Assembly (NCBI RefSeq): GCF_014530035.1
Contig: NZ_JACVMX010000009.1
Location: 1 to 64,000, forward strand
Reading direction: 5' to 3'
DNA: 64,000 nucleotides
Origin: Leucobacter sp. cx-328
GTDB taxonomy: Bacteria; Actinomycetota; Actinomycetes; Actinomycetales; Microbacteriaceae
The notes under the pieces were generated by a model. That model had not been told where the DNA came from. It did no database searches and worked only from the letters and a program-made list of their open reading frames with translations. The first letter of the stretch is position 1. The number at the start of each line of letters is the position of its first letter. Shown piece by piece: positions 55,434 through 63,411 of this stretch. The translations under genes were made by a program, and so were the position numbers.

Positions 55434-55471
55434 CATTTCTTCGTCTTGTGGCGCTCTGAGCGTCACTGTCA

Positions 55472-55505
55472 GTGGCGCCGGATACCCTTGAGGTACCGGC
55501 GCCAC
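55472..55505 (+). terminator. Hairpin between rpoZ and metK
   Basis: GTGGCGCCGG (55472-55481) pairs perfectly with 55496-55505, and TACC/GGTA extends the stem inward with one bulge; loop CTTGA. CGGCTTTTC follows. It may be a terminator or attenuator before metK. It does not match any SAM riboswitch I know. Confidence 0.55.
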
Positions 55506-55556
55506 CGGCTTTTCAGCGGGCGGCGTCTCGCACCCACCACCTATCTAAGGAGCACC

Positions 55557-56744
55557 GTGCTGCGTCAGTTCACTTCGGAATCGGTTACCGAAGGACACCC
55601 CGACAAGATCTGCGATCGTATCTCTGACACGATCCTTGATGCCATGCTCGAGCAGGACTCCGGCGCGCGCGTCGCTGTTGAGACCCTCGTGACCACCGGC
55701 CTCGTGCACGTTGCGGGTGAAGTGAACACCACCGGGTACGTCGAGATTCCGCAGCTCGTGCGCGACGCTGTGCGTGAGATCGGTTACACCAGCTCCGACA
55801 TGGGCTTTGACGGCTCGTCGTGTGGCGTTTCGGTTTCGATCGGCCAGCAGTCGCCTGACATTGCTGACGGTGTTGACACCTCGCTTGAAGCTCGTGAGGG
55901 TGCAGAGGTCGACGAGCTGAGCCGCCAAGGCGCTGGTGACCAGGGCATCATGTTCGGTTACGCGACCGACGAGACTCCTGAGCTGCAGCCCCTTCCGAGC
56001 TGGATCTCGCACCGTCTTGCAGAGCGCCTCGCGTTCGTGCGCAAGGAGGGCATCATTCCCGAGCTGCGTCCCGACGGTAAGACTCAGGTCACCATTGGCT
56101 ACGACGGCGATCGCGCTGCGTCGATTGAGGCTATCGTTGTCTCGACCCAGCACGGCGCAGATATCTCGCAGCCAGCACTGCGCGATGCGGTGATCCGCGA
56201 GGTGATCCGCCCGGTGCTTGGCCGCGTGGAGCTGCCGAGCGAAGACGCAACTCTCTTCATTAACCCGGCTGGCCCCTTCGTTGTTGGTGGCCCCATGGGT
56301 GATGCCGGCCTCACCGGCCGCAAGATCATCATCGACACCTACGGTGGCGCGAGCCGTCACGGCGGTGGCGCGTTCAGCGGTAAGGACGCGTCGAAGGTTG
56401 ACCGTTCGGCGGCGTACGCAATGCGCTGGGTAGCGAAGCACGTTGTGCGCGCTGGCCTCGCGAAGCGTGCAGAGCTGCAGGTTGCATACGCAATCGGCGT
56501 TGCTGAGCCCGTCGGCCTCTACGTCGAGACCTTCGGCACCGAGACTGTGCCACGCGAGCGCATCGAGGCGGCTGTGCGCCAGGTCTTCGATCTACGTCCG
56601 CTCGCAATTATTCGTGACCTCGACCTGCTCCGCCCGATCTTTGCACAGACGAGCGCCTACGGCCACTTCGGCCGCGAGCTGCCCGACTTCACGTGGGAAG
56701 CAACCCCGCGCGTTGACGAGCTGCGAGCAGCTGCGGGTCTCTAG
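55557..56744 (+). CDS. metK: S-adenosylmethionine synthetase
   Basis: 395-residue enzyme making SAM from methionine and [19 protein letters not shown] near 8-23, the signature [12 protein letters not shown] near 124-135 and [19 protein letters not shown] near 269-287. GTG at 55557 with AAGGAG five bases upstream. The upstream in-frame extension would run through the hairpin and is unconserved. Confidence 0.96.
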   Translation: MLRQFTSESVTEGHPDKICDRISDTILDAMLEQDSGARVAVETLVTTGLVHVAGEVNTTGYVEIPQLVRDAVREIGYTSSDMGFDGSSCGVSVSIGQQSPDIADGVDTSLEAREGAEVDELSRQGAGDQGIMFGYATDETPELQPLPSWISHRLAERLAFVRKEGIIPELRPDGKTQVTIGYDGDRAASIEAIVVSTQHGADISQPALRDAVIREVIRPVLGRVELPSEDATLFINPAGPFVVGGPMGDAGLTGRKIIIDTYGGASRHGGGAFSGKDASKVDRSAAYAMRWVAKHVVRAGLAKRAELQVAYAIGVAEPVGLYVETFGTETVPRERIEAAVRQVFDLRPLAIIRDLDLLRPIFAQTSAYGHFGRELPDFTWEATPRVDELRAAAGL

Positions 56745-56749
56745 TCAGC

Positions 56750-58855
56750 ATGACCGGGTGTTCATGTCAGCTGGCAGAGGCGCCCGGCACGAGACGGGTT
56801 GCGCAGGTACTGCTGGATTCAGCGCTGCCGCAACTCGACCATCTCTTTGACTACGGCATCCCGGAGGAGTTAGTCGACACCATCAAGGTCGGCCAGCGAA
56901 TCCGGGTGCCGTTCAGGTCAAGCAGTCGCAACACGTTTGGGTGGGTCATTGGGTTCGCTACAGCAAGCGAATTCAAAGGCCAGCTCTCACCCATCACCGA
57001 TCTCGTCGGTGATGTCCCGTTGCTGACGCCCGAGGTGTGGCAACTTACACGTGCAGTAGCGGATCGCGCAGGCGGATCCGCTGGTGACATTCTGCGACTC
57101 GCGATTCCCGGGCGTCAGGTGCGCGTGGAGAAGAAGCACATCGCGGCAGGCATTGCGGCTGCTGAGGCCGCCGCCGCGAGCCCAGAGGGCGAGGCCGGTA
57201 CCGCCGCCCAGGGCGCTCCCGCAGCTCCGACTGCTCCCGCGGAGCTGCCGCTCGGTGGTGACGTGACCGCCGAAGCCGAAGCCTCCACGGAGGCGCGGAT
57301 CGCGACCCAACTGTGCTCTGGTGCTCGGCTCGCGATGACTGTTTCGCACGGCCCTGAACGCCTCGAAACTGGCGAGTGGGTTGGTGGTTGGGCGCTGCAG
57401 CTCGCCAAGCTCGCGGTAGAGGTCTACGCGCAGGGCAAGAGCATTATTCTGGTCGCTCCCGACTACCGTGATCAAGATCAGCTGCTCGATGCGCTCGCGG
57501 CGATCGGCCACGACGAGACCGTGCGCGTTGACTCCCGGCAGTCGAACGGTGAGCGATACGCGAGCTTCTTGCGCGCGCTCGACAAGACCCCTCGAATTAT
57601 CGCGGGCAACCGATCCGCCGTGTATGCGCCGGCACATGATCTTGGTGCCGTGGTCTTCTGGGACGACGGCGACCCTCTGCTGGCCGAACCGCTATCGCCC
57701 TACGTGCACGCGCGTGACGCCGCACTCGTGCGTGCAGGTCAGAGCGGTGCAGGCCTGTTCTTTGCCTCGCACGCCCGTAGCACCGATGTGCAGCGACTCA
57801 TCGAGATTGGCTACGTTGACGCGCAAGTTAATCCGCCGCGGCGTACGCGTGTTGTGCACGCCGACTCTGCGCTCGCGCCTGACGCATTTGCCGGTCGTGT
57901 GCCAGAGTTTGTCGCGCGCGAAATCCGTAAGGCCTTACGCACCGGTCCAGTGCTCGTGCAGGTGGCGACCGCGGGCTACGCGCCCGTCGCCGTGTGCGCC
58001 GACTGCAATGACCTTGCGCGCTGTGGGGCGTGTGCGGGGCCGATTGGCTTCCGCGCCGCCGGTCGTGCCGCGTGCCGCTGGTGCGGTGAGCCTCCGGTGA
58101 AGTGGCAGTGTCCGACCTGTGACGGTCGCCAGCTGCAGGAACGCGGCATGGGTTCAGGCCGCACGGTCGAGCAGTTTGAACAGCAGTTCAAGGGCTTCCG
58201 GGTGCTGCTGAGTGACGGTGAACACCCGCGCGAGAGCGTTGATGCGCGCCCGGCGCTTGTCGTTGCGACGCGCGGTGCTGAGCCGCTCGCTGCAGGCGGC
58301 TACCGTGCGGTAGTGCTGCTTGACGCTGAGCGCCTGCTCGGTCTCCCGCACCTGCGCGCGGGCGAAGACTGCCTGCGCTGGTGGGAGAACGCCGCTGCGC
58401 TCGCGAGCCCCGACGGGGTGTGCATCATGGCGTCAGGTGGTGGCGATGTCGTGCAGGCGTTCGTGTCTGGACGTACCGAGGAGTGGCTCCGGCACGAGCT
58501 GCGCGATCGCCAGCAGTTGCGGTATCCGCCAGCGGTGCGCGTCGTGAGCGTGTCTGGTGGCCGTGCCGAAATTGACCGCGCGCTCGACACCCTTGAGAAG
58601 AATCCCGCGGTCACCGGCTACGACGTGCTCGGCCCAACTGCGCTGCCGCCTGAGCCTGGCTCGCCGCAGCTCAGCCGCGCGATCGTGCGTTTCGATTACA
58701 ACCGGGGCGGCGAGATCGCAAAGCGGTTGCGTGGTGCATTGGTCGCAGATGCGGCTGGTGGGTCGTCAAAGGCCCGCGGCAAAAGCGCTCCCGGTCGCGC
58801 TCGACCCGAGGCGCTGCGTCTGCGCTTTGATGATCGAGGCGTCTTCGATGGCTAA
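56750..58855 (+). CDS. priA: Primosome protein PriA, helicase-deficient type
   Basis: 701-residue actinobacterial PriA. The N-terminal DNA-binding domain (about 17-110) is recognisable (RVAQVLLDSALPQLDHLFDY). A variable Ala/Pro/Glu insert spans about 138-180. The helicase Walker A (GxxGSGKT) is absent: the equivalent region reads EWVGGWALQLAK. A zinc-binding cysteine cluster is kept near 417-465 (CADCNDLARCGACAG and CRWCGE, CPTC). Probably a structural restart protein without helicase activity. The ATG at 56750 has no clear Shine-Dalgarno. Confidence 0.88.
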   Translation: MTGCSCQLAEAPGTRRVAQVLLDSALPQLDHLFDYGIPEELVDTIKVGQRIRVPFRSSSRNTFGWVIGFATASEFKGQLSPITDLVGDVPLLTPEVWQLTRAVADRAGGSAGDILRLAIPGRQVRVEKKHIAAGIAAAEAAAASPEGEAGTAAQGAPAAPTAPAELPLGGDVTAEAEASTEARIATQLCSGARLAMTVSHGPERLETGEWVGGWALQLAKLAVEVYAQGKSIILVAPDYRDQDQLLDALAAIGHDETVRVDSRQSNGERYASFLRALDKTPRIIAGNRSAVYAPAHDLGAVVFWDDGDPLLAEPLSPYVHARDAALVRAGQSGAGLFFASHARSTDVQRLIEIGYVDAQVNPPRRTRVVHADSALAPDAFAGRVPEFVAREIRKALRTGPVLVQVATAGYAPVAVCADCNDLARCGACAGPIGFRAAGRAACRWCGEPPVKWQCPTCDGRQLQERGMGSGRTVEQFEQQFKGFRVLLSDGEHPRESVDARPALVVATRGAEPLAAGGYRAVVLLDAERLLGLPHLRAGEDCLRWWENAAALASPDGVCIMASGGGDVVQAFVSGRTEEWLRHELRDRQQLRYPPAVRVVSVSGGRAEIDRALDTLEKNPAVTGYDVLGPTALPPEPGSPQLSRAIVRFDYNRGGEIAKRLRGALVADAAGGSSKARGKSAPGRARPEALRLRFDDRGVFDG

Positions 58856-58857
58856 CG

Positions 58858-58886
58858 TTGACGGTCGTCCCGTCTGCCGTGATAGT
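58858..58886 (+). promoter_or_regulatory. Promoter of the trpL-trpB transcript
   Basis: TTGACG at 58858-58863 and GATAGT at 58881-58886 with an optimal 17-base spacer. Transcription would start at or just before the trpL ATG (58895), giving a leaderless leader-peptide message. This is the best -35/-10 pair in the window. Confidence 0.7.
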
Positions 58887-58894
58887 CTTCACGC

Positions 58895-58927
58895 ATGCTT
58901 ATGAATCGTCAGTGGTGGCACGCCTGA
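58895..58927 (+). CDS. trpL: trp operon leader peptide
   Basis: A 10-codon frame encoding MLMNRQWWHA with two adjacent tryptophan codons at 58913-58918. The stop codon lies in the loop of hairpin 58917-58936 and the Trp codons enter that stem. A Rho-independent terminator follows before trpB. Tandem Trp codons, alternative hairpins and position are the hallmarks of tryptophan attenuation. Confidence 0.88.
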   Translation: MLMNRQWWHA

Positions 58928-58999
58928 AGGCGTGCCCGTTCGTGAGCTAAAAAACAACGAAACCGACACCGCCTCGCCAGGGGCGGTGTTTTCTTTTTG
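58895..58999 (+). promoter_or_regulatory. Tryptophan attenuator
   Basis: Hairpin 1:2 is GGCACGCC (58917-58924), loop TGAA, GGCGTGCC (58929-58936). The terminator is ACACCGCC (58966-58973), GGCGGTGT (58982-58989) and a T-rich run to about 58998. Bases GGCGTG of strand 2 can pair with CACCGCC of strand 3 (one bulge), forming an antiterminator when the ribosome stalls on the Trp codons. Hence trpB should be read through when charged tRNA-Trp is scarce. Confidence 0.85.
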
Positions 59000-59044
59000 T
59001 TACGCGACCCGGTGGCGGGTCCCAACAACAAGGAGTCATCGATC

Positions 59045-60256
59045 ATGGTCGATACGACATCAACTTCCATCTACCGCGCAGACGCAAGTGGTTTCTTCGG
59101 CGACTTCGGCGGGGCAGAGCTGCCTCCCTTCCTCGTTGAGCCCATCGCTGAGGTCGCACGTGCATACGACGAGGCCAAGAATGACCCGGCCTTCATAGCG
59201 GAGTATCAGGCGCTTCTTTCAAAGTACGTCGGCCGCCCCTCACTGCTGTACTTCGCAGGTAACCTCACCGAAAAGCTCGGTGGTGCAAAGGTGTACCTCA
59301 AGCGTGAAGATCTGAACCACACCGGTGCACACAAGATCAACCACTGCCTCGGCGAAGCACTTCTCGCGAAGCGTATGGGTAAGGAGACCCTCATCGCTGA
59401 GACCGGTGCGGGGCAGCACGGCGTCGCGCTCGCGACCGCGGCTGCGCTCACCGGTCTGAAGTGCGAGATCCACATGGGTGCGGTCGATATTGCAAAGCAG
59501 CACCCGAACGTCGTGCGCATGGAGCTGCTCGGCGCAAAGGTTGTCTCGGTTGAAGCAGGCGGCAAGACCCTGAAGGAGGCCGTTGACTCGGCATTTGGCG
59601 TCTTCGCTGCAAACCCCGAAGAGTACTTCTTCGCAATCGGCTCGGTCGTTGGACCCCACCCGTACCCGTCGATGGTGCGCGACTTCCAGTCGGTGGTCGG
59701 CCGTGAGGCACGCGAGCAGATTCTCGCTGAAGAAGGCAAGCTTCCTGACTACCTCGTTGCTGCAGTCGGCGGCGGATCGAACGCTATGGGGCTCTTCGAC
59801 GCCTTCCTGAATGACGAGTCGGTCAAGATCCAGGGCGTCGAGCCCGCAGGTGAGGGCCTCGACTCTGACCGCCACGCAGCAACCATGACGCTTGGCACTC
59901 CCGGTGTGCTGCACGGCATGCGCACGGTCGTGCTCCAGGATGCGGATGGTGAGCCCTCAGCCGTGCACTCGATCGCGTCGGGCATCGACTACCCGGGTGT
60001 CGGCCCGCAGCACGCGCACCTCGCAGAGCTCGGCCGCGTCGAGTACGTGTCGGTCACCGACGCTGAGGCGCTCGATGCGTTCCAACAGCTCACCCGCACG
60101 GAAGGCATCATCCCCGCGCTTGAGTCGTCGCACGCACTCGCACAGGTGATCAAACTCGCACCGACCCTCGGCAAGGACCAGGTCATCATCGCGAACCTCT
60201 CGGGTCGCGGCGACAAGGACGTTGACTTCGTTGCGGAGCGTCTGCGCCAGGCATAG
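59045..60256 (+). CDS. trpB: Tryptophan synthase beta chain
   Basis: 403-residue PLP enzyme that makes tryptophan from indole and serine. PLP lysine in [20 protein letters not shown] (near 95-114), [10 protein letters not shown] near 118-127 and GGGSNAMG near 240-247. It is preceded by the attenuator but followed by no trpA: the next gene is fmt after 664 bases. The type is TrpB1 by length and sequence. ATG at 59045 with AAGGAG 14 bases upstream; an earlier frame start lies inside the terminator. Confidence 0.95.
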   Translation: MVDTTSTSIYRADASGFFGDFGGAELPPFLVEPIAEVARAYDEAKNDPAFIAEYQALLSKYVGRPSLLYFAGNLTEKLGGAKVYLKREDLNHTGAHKINHCLGEALLAKRMGKETLIAETGAGQHGVALATAAALTGLKCEIHMGAVDIAKQHPNVVRMELLGAKVVSVEAGGKTLKEAVDSAFGVFAANPEEYFFAIGSVVGPHPYPSMVRDFQSVVGREAREQILAEEGKLPDYLVAAVGGGSNAMGLFDAFLNDESVKIQGVEPAGEGLDSDRHAATMTLGTPGVLHGMRTVVLQDADGEPSAVHSIASGIDYPGVGPQHAHLAELGRVEYVSVTDAEALDAFQQLTRTEGIIPALESSHALAQVIKLAPTLGKDQVIIANLSGRGDKDVDFVAERLRQA

Positions 60257-60281
60257 TTCAGCGCCCTGGCGCTCGACCCTG

Positions 60282-60359
60282 CGAGATCGGCAGTTTCTGT
60301 CGAGACGGGCCGTTTCATGTGTATGAAACCCCCTGTTTCGGGAGAACGGCCATGTCTCG
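60282..60359. repeat. 78-bp intergenic half-site array, copy C1
   Basis: Left half-sites CGAGAT-N6-TTTC (60282-60297) and CGAGAC-N6-TTTC (60301-60316), centre ATGTGTAT, right half-sites GAAA-N6-GTTTCG (60325-60340) and GAAC-N6-GTCTCG (60344-60359). Exact 19-base periods on both sides. The centre with flanks, GTTTCATGTGTATGAAAC (60312-60329), is itself an inverted repeat. Confidence 0.88.
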
Positions 60360-60387
60360 ACGAGGTGACTCGTGCACGCGCACGTAT

Positions 60388-60425
60388 GTGGGGCGCGGAT
60401 CCGGAAACTCGGACCCGCGCCCCAC
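60388..60425. repeat. GC-rich 38-bp inverted repeat
   Basis: GTGGGGCGCGG (60388-60398) pairs with CCGCGCCCCAC (60415-60425), and TCCG/CGGA extends the stem after one A/C mismatch; loop GAAACT. No T-run follows. It lies between array copies C1 and C3. Confidence 0.75.
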
Positions 60426-60466
60426 GTGTATGTCCGGACTCCGCGTTGCGGGGTGGTACCCCACAC

Positions 60467-60500
60467 CCCGCACATCCCGCCAACCCGCACATCCCGCCAA
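60467..60500. repeat. 17-bp tandem duplication
   Basis: CCCGCACATCCCGCCAA occurs twice head to tail, at 60467-60483 and 60484-60500, without mismatch. C-rich on the + strand. It ends just before array copy C3. Confidence 0.85.
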
Positions 60501-60505
60501 CCCCG

Positions 60506-60583
60506 TGAGGCGGCTCCGTTCTGCCGAGATGGGCCCTTTCATGCGTCGGAAACCCTCGATCTCGACAAAACAAGGGTGTTTCG
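60506..60583. repeat. 78-bp intergenic half-site array, copy C3
   Basis: A degenerate left half-site TGAGGC-N6-GTTC (60506-60521), a clear left half-site CGAGAT-N6-TTTC (60525-60540), centre ATGCGTCG, right half-sites GAAA-N6-ATCTCG (60549-60564) and AAAC-N6-GTTTCG (60568-60583). Same register and total length as the other copies. Confidence 0.82.
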
Positions 60584-60724
60584 ACGGTGCGGCCTCCTGC
60601 GGCGGCCGCCATCCCTATGGGGAAGCGGCGCTATCGCGCCACCAAACTCTCAACACGCAGTCGGTGCGACCTGTATCGATGACCCGAACACCGCCACAGG
60701 CCCTCGAATACACTCGAACAACGC

Positions 60725-60802
60725 CGAAAAGGGGCGTTTCTCTCGAGATGGGGTGTTTCTCGCGTATGAAACGGCCCGTCTCGACAGAAAGTGCCCATTT
60801 CG
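60725..60802. repeat. 78-bp intergenic half-site array, copy C2
   Basis: Left half-sites CGAAAA-N6-TTTC (60725-60740) and CGAGAT-N6-TTTC (60744-60759), centre TCGCGTAT, right half-sites GAAA-N6-GTCTCG (60768-60783) and GAAA-N6-ATTTCG (60787-60802). Exact 19-base periods. It ends 118 bases before fmt. Confidence 0.87.
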
Positions 60803-60908
60803 GCAGGTTGGCATGTGGCAGGTGCCTGTTTCGAGTGGTTTGCCCGTGGGAGCGGCCCTGTTTCGCGGGGTTTGGGCAGGTGGGCAGAGGCGACCGGGGA
60901 AGACCTGA

Positions 60909-60914
60909 GACAAT
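60909..60914 (+). promoter_or_regulatory. Possible leaderless promoter of fmt
   Basis: GACAAT, five of six matches to TATAAT-type -10 elements allowing G at position 1, lies exactly six bases before the fmt ATG. The nearest purine-rich stretch is over 20 bases upstream, so no usable Shine-Dalgarno is present. Confidence 0.4.
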
Positions 60915-60920
60915 AGAACA

Positions 60921-61835
60921 ATGCGCATCATCTTTGCTGGAACCCCAGAGTTCGCAGTCCCGAGTCTCCGCGCCCTTGTGGCTGCGGGTCACGACGTTGC
61001 GGGTGTCATCACTCGTGAGGACGCCCCGCTCGGTCGCAAGCGCGTACTCACGCCGTCGCCCGTCGCAGCAGTGGCTGAGGAGCTCGGGCTCCCGGTGCTG
61101 AAAGCGAACCAGCTCGGTGATGCAGAGACCGAGTGGGCGAAGACCCTCGAAGCAGATCTCGGTGTCATCGTCGCGTATGGCGGACTTGTCCGTCAGGCGT
61201 TGCTCGATACGCCCACCAATGGGTGGATCAACCTGCACTTCTCTGACCTCCCGCGGTGGCGTGGAGCTGCACCCGTGCAGCGTGCGCTCATGGCAGGGGA
61301 GCAGGATCTCGGAGTGACCGTGTTCCGCCTCGTCCCAGCACTCGACGCGGGTGATGTCCTCACCCGTGACGCAAAGACTTTCCCGCAGGGCACCTCCGCT
61401 GGAGAAGCGCTGACCGAGCTCGCTGAGTTTGGCACTGCAGCGTTGATCCGCGCCGTACAGGTGTTGGCAGAGACCCCAGGGGCAGGTACACCGCAGGAGG
61501 GGGAGGCCAGCTACGCGCATAAGCTCACCCGTGAAGACGGCAAACTTGACCTGAGCCAGCCCACAGCCGCAGTACTGGCTAGGTGGGCGGGTGTCACCCC
61601 CGAGCCGGGTGCATATGCCCTCCTGGGGGAGCATGCAATCAAGCTGAAGGCGATCCAACCCACTACACTCACCGCACAGGGAGAGCCAGGCACCGTCACC
61701 CTCGTGAACGGCACTGCACTTCTCGCGCTCACCGATGGCGCACTCGAACTCGTAACCGTACAGCCAGCGGGTAAGCCCGCCATGGCAGCAGATGCTTGGC
61801 TCCGTGGCCGACAGGAAGCAACGATCCTCGCATGA
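60921..61835 (+). CDS. fmt: Methionyl-tRNA formyltransferase
   Basis: 304-residue enzyme that formylates initiator Met-tRNA from 10-formyl-tetrahydrofolate. N-terminal RIIFAGTPEFAVPSLRAL (2-19), the catalytic region NLHFSDLPRWRGAAPVQRAL near 105-124, and a C-terminal tRNA-binding OB domain (about 205-300). Pairs functionally with def at 14.9 kb. It overlaps rsmB by 4 bases. Confidence 0.95.
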   Translation: MRIIFAGTPEFAVPSLRALVAAGHDVAGVITREDAPLGRKRVLTPSPVAAVAEELGLPVLKANQLGDAETEWAKTLEADLGVIVAYGGLVRQALLDTPTNGWINLHFSDLPRWRGAAPVQRALMAGEQDLGVTVFRLVPALDAGDVLTRDAKTFPQGTSAGEALTELAEFGTAALIRAVQVLAETPGAGTPQEGEASYAHKLTREDGKLDLSQPTAAVLARWAGVTPEPGAYALLGEHAIKLKAIQPTTLTAQGEPGTVTLVNGTALLALTDGALELVTVQPAGKPAMAADAWLRGRQEATILA

Positions 61836-63328
61836 ACCAGCGAAACAACGACCGCAACGACCGCCCCGCACGCAACGATCGTCAGCGACGTGACGACCGA
61901 AACCAGCGCGACGACCGCCCGGCCCGCAAGCCCCGCATCTCGCCAGCACGACTCGTCGCATACGACGTACTCCGAGACGTCGAAGATCGCGAGGCATACG
62001 CCAACCTTGCGCTCCCAGCACGTATCCGCGAAGCAGAACTCGACGGCCGCGACGCAGCACTCGCAACCGAGCTCGTGTCAGGCACGCTCCGCTGGCGCGG
62101 CCGCTACGACGCAATCATCGCGCTCGCCGCAAAGCGCAAGATCGAAGACATCGACCCGCGCACCCGCAACGTCCTTCGTCTCGGCGCGCACCAAATGCTT
62201 GGCATGCGCACGGCGGCACACGCAGCCGTCAACGAAAGCGTCGAACTCCAGCGCCACGTCGCCAACCGCGGCGCAGACGGATTCGTTAACGGCGTCCTCC
62301 GCCAAATCGGCCGCGCAGACAACCCAGAGTGGGACGAACGCATTACCGCAGACGCCCCCAACGCAGACGAAGCACTCGCCGCACGCACCTCACACCCGGT
62401 ATGGATCGTCCGCGCACTCCGCGACGCCCTCACCCTCGAGGGCCGCGCAGACGAAATCAACACCCTTCTCGAAGCAGACAACGCATCACCCCGCGTCAGC
62501 CTCGCCCTCCTGCCAGGCGCAGACGTCACGCCCGACGCGCTCGCCGCAGAGCGTGAGGATCTCGAGACCGTTGGCTTCGCGCCGACCGGGCTCGAACTCG
62601 CTGGTGGCGATCCCGGCCGCGTGATTGCGAAGGCTGGCGTTCGCGAGGGCTATCTCCGCGTACAGGATCAGGGCTCGCAGCTCGCTGCACTCGCGCTCAC
62701 GCGTGTGCGTCCTATCGAGACGGGGGAGCGCTGGCTCGATCTGTGCGCCGGCCCCGGCGGCAAGACCGCACTTCTCGGCGCAGAGGCACTCACCGCTGAG
62801 AATGTCACCGTGCGCGCAAACGAGGTATCGCCCCACCGTGCCGATCTCGTGCGCCGCTCAATTGCAGGCGTTGAGGAAGCCGTCGAGGTTGTTTCGCACG
62901 ACGGCCGCGACCATTCGGCATACGGCGGATCCGAAGCTCGTTTCGACCGTATCCTCGTCGACGCGCCGTGCTCTGGCCTGGGGGCGCTTCGCCGCCGCCC
63001 GGAGGCGCGCTGGCGCAAGGCGCCCTCAGATATTCCCGAGCTCGCAAACCTGCAGGGCGAACTGCTCGACGCGGCATTCGAGCACCTCGCTGTTGGCGGT
63101 GTACTCGCGTACGTGACCTGCTCACCGCACCTTGCGGAGACCCGCGTCGCGATCAAGCGCTGGAGCGGTCGCCACGAGAACATCTCGGAACTCGATGCGA
63201 AGGAAGTGATCCGCCGAGAGTCACGCGGTGAGATCGATCTCGCAGGTGCAACGAAGAGCGTGCAGCTGTGGCCGCACCGTCACGGCACCGATGCGATGTT
63301 TATCGCGCTGTTCGAGCGCACGGCGTAA
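61832..63328 (+). CDS. rsmB: 16S rRNA m5C967 methyltransferase RsmB
   Basis: 498-residue RsmB/Sun protein. A basic Asn/Asp/Arg low-complexity N-terminus (1-35) is followed by a NusB-like domain (about 40-165) and an m5C methyltransferase domain with SAM loop [13 protein letters not shown] near 304-316 and the two cysteines in [15 protein letters not shown] near 372-386 and [10 protein letters not shown] near 428-437. ATG at 61832 overlaps the fmt stop. The first ~700 bases are unusually rich in A and C compared with the rest of the gene. Confidence 0.93.
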   Translation: MNQRNNDRNDRPARNDRQRRDDRNQRDDRPARKPRISPARLVAYDVLRDVEDREAYANLALPARIREAELDGRDAALATELVSGTLRWRGRYDAIIALAAKRKIEDIDPRTRNVLRLGAHQMLGMRTAAHAAVNESVELQRHVANRGADGFVNGVLRQIGRADNPEWDERITADAPNADEALAARTSHPVWIVRALRDALTLEGRADEINTLLEADNASPRVSLALLPGADVTPDALAAEREDLETVGFAPTGLELAGGDPGRVIAKAGVREGYLRVQDQGSQLAALALTRVRPIETGERWLDLCAGPGGKTALLGAEALTAENVTVRANEVSPHRADLVRRSIAGVEEAVEVVSHDGRDHSAYGGSEARFDRILVDAPCSGLGALRRRPEARWRKAPSDIPELANLQGELLDAAFEHLAVGGVLAYVTCSPHLAETRVAIKRWSGRHENISELDAKEVIRRESRGEIDLAGATKSVQLWPHRHGTDAMFIALFERTA

Positions 63329-63351
63329 GTCGGGAAGGCCTGCCGTGTGAG

Positions 63352-63385
63352 AAGTGCGGACGTGGGTGTACCCGCGTCCGCACTT
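63352..63385 (+). terminator. Terminator after rsmB
   Basis: 15-bp stem with one G-T pair (63352-63366 and 63371-63385), loop TGTA, ending in TTTG. Placed between rsmB and rpe. Confidence 0.75.
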
Positions 63386-63398
63386 TGCTATTCCACGG

Positions 63399-63404
63399 TA
63401 AGAT
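63399..63404 (+). promoter_or_regulatory. Possible leaderless promoter of rpe
   Basis: TAAGAT lies seven bases before the rpe GTG, directly after a terminator, with no Shine-Dalgarno between. Confidence 0.45.
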
Positions 63405-63411
63405 TGATCCC

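Larger units (their letters stand above)
60257..60920. other. Long repeat-rich intergenic region, trpB to fmt
   Basis: This 664-base gap holds a hairpin spanning the trpB stop (60244-60251 with 60265-60272), three 78-bp half-site arrays (60282-60359, 60506-60583, 60725-60802), a 38-bp GC-rich hairpin (60388-60425) and a 17-bp tandem duplication (60467-60500). Degenerate GTTTCG units continue to about 60865. Long open frames on both strands run through these repeats but show no conserved protein sequence. Confidence 0.75.

Noticed and set aside
55434-55556. A SAM riboswitch before metK
   Set aside because: The region holds only one hairpin with a T-containing tail. I see none of the multi-helix junctions or conserved loops of the SAM riboswitch classes.
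60319-61101. A 260-codon open frame on the + strand after trpB
   Set aside because: It runs through the repeat arrays, the GC hairpin and into fmt in another frame; no protein motif is recognisable.
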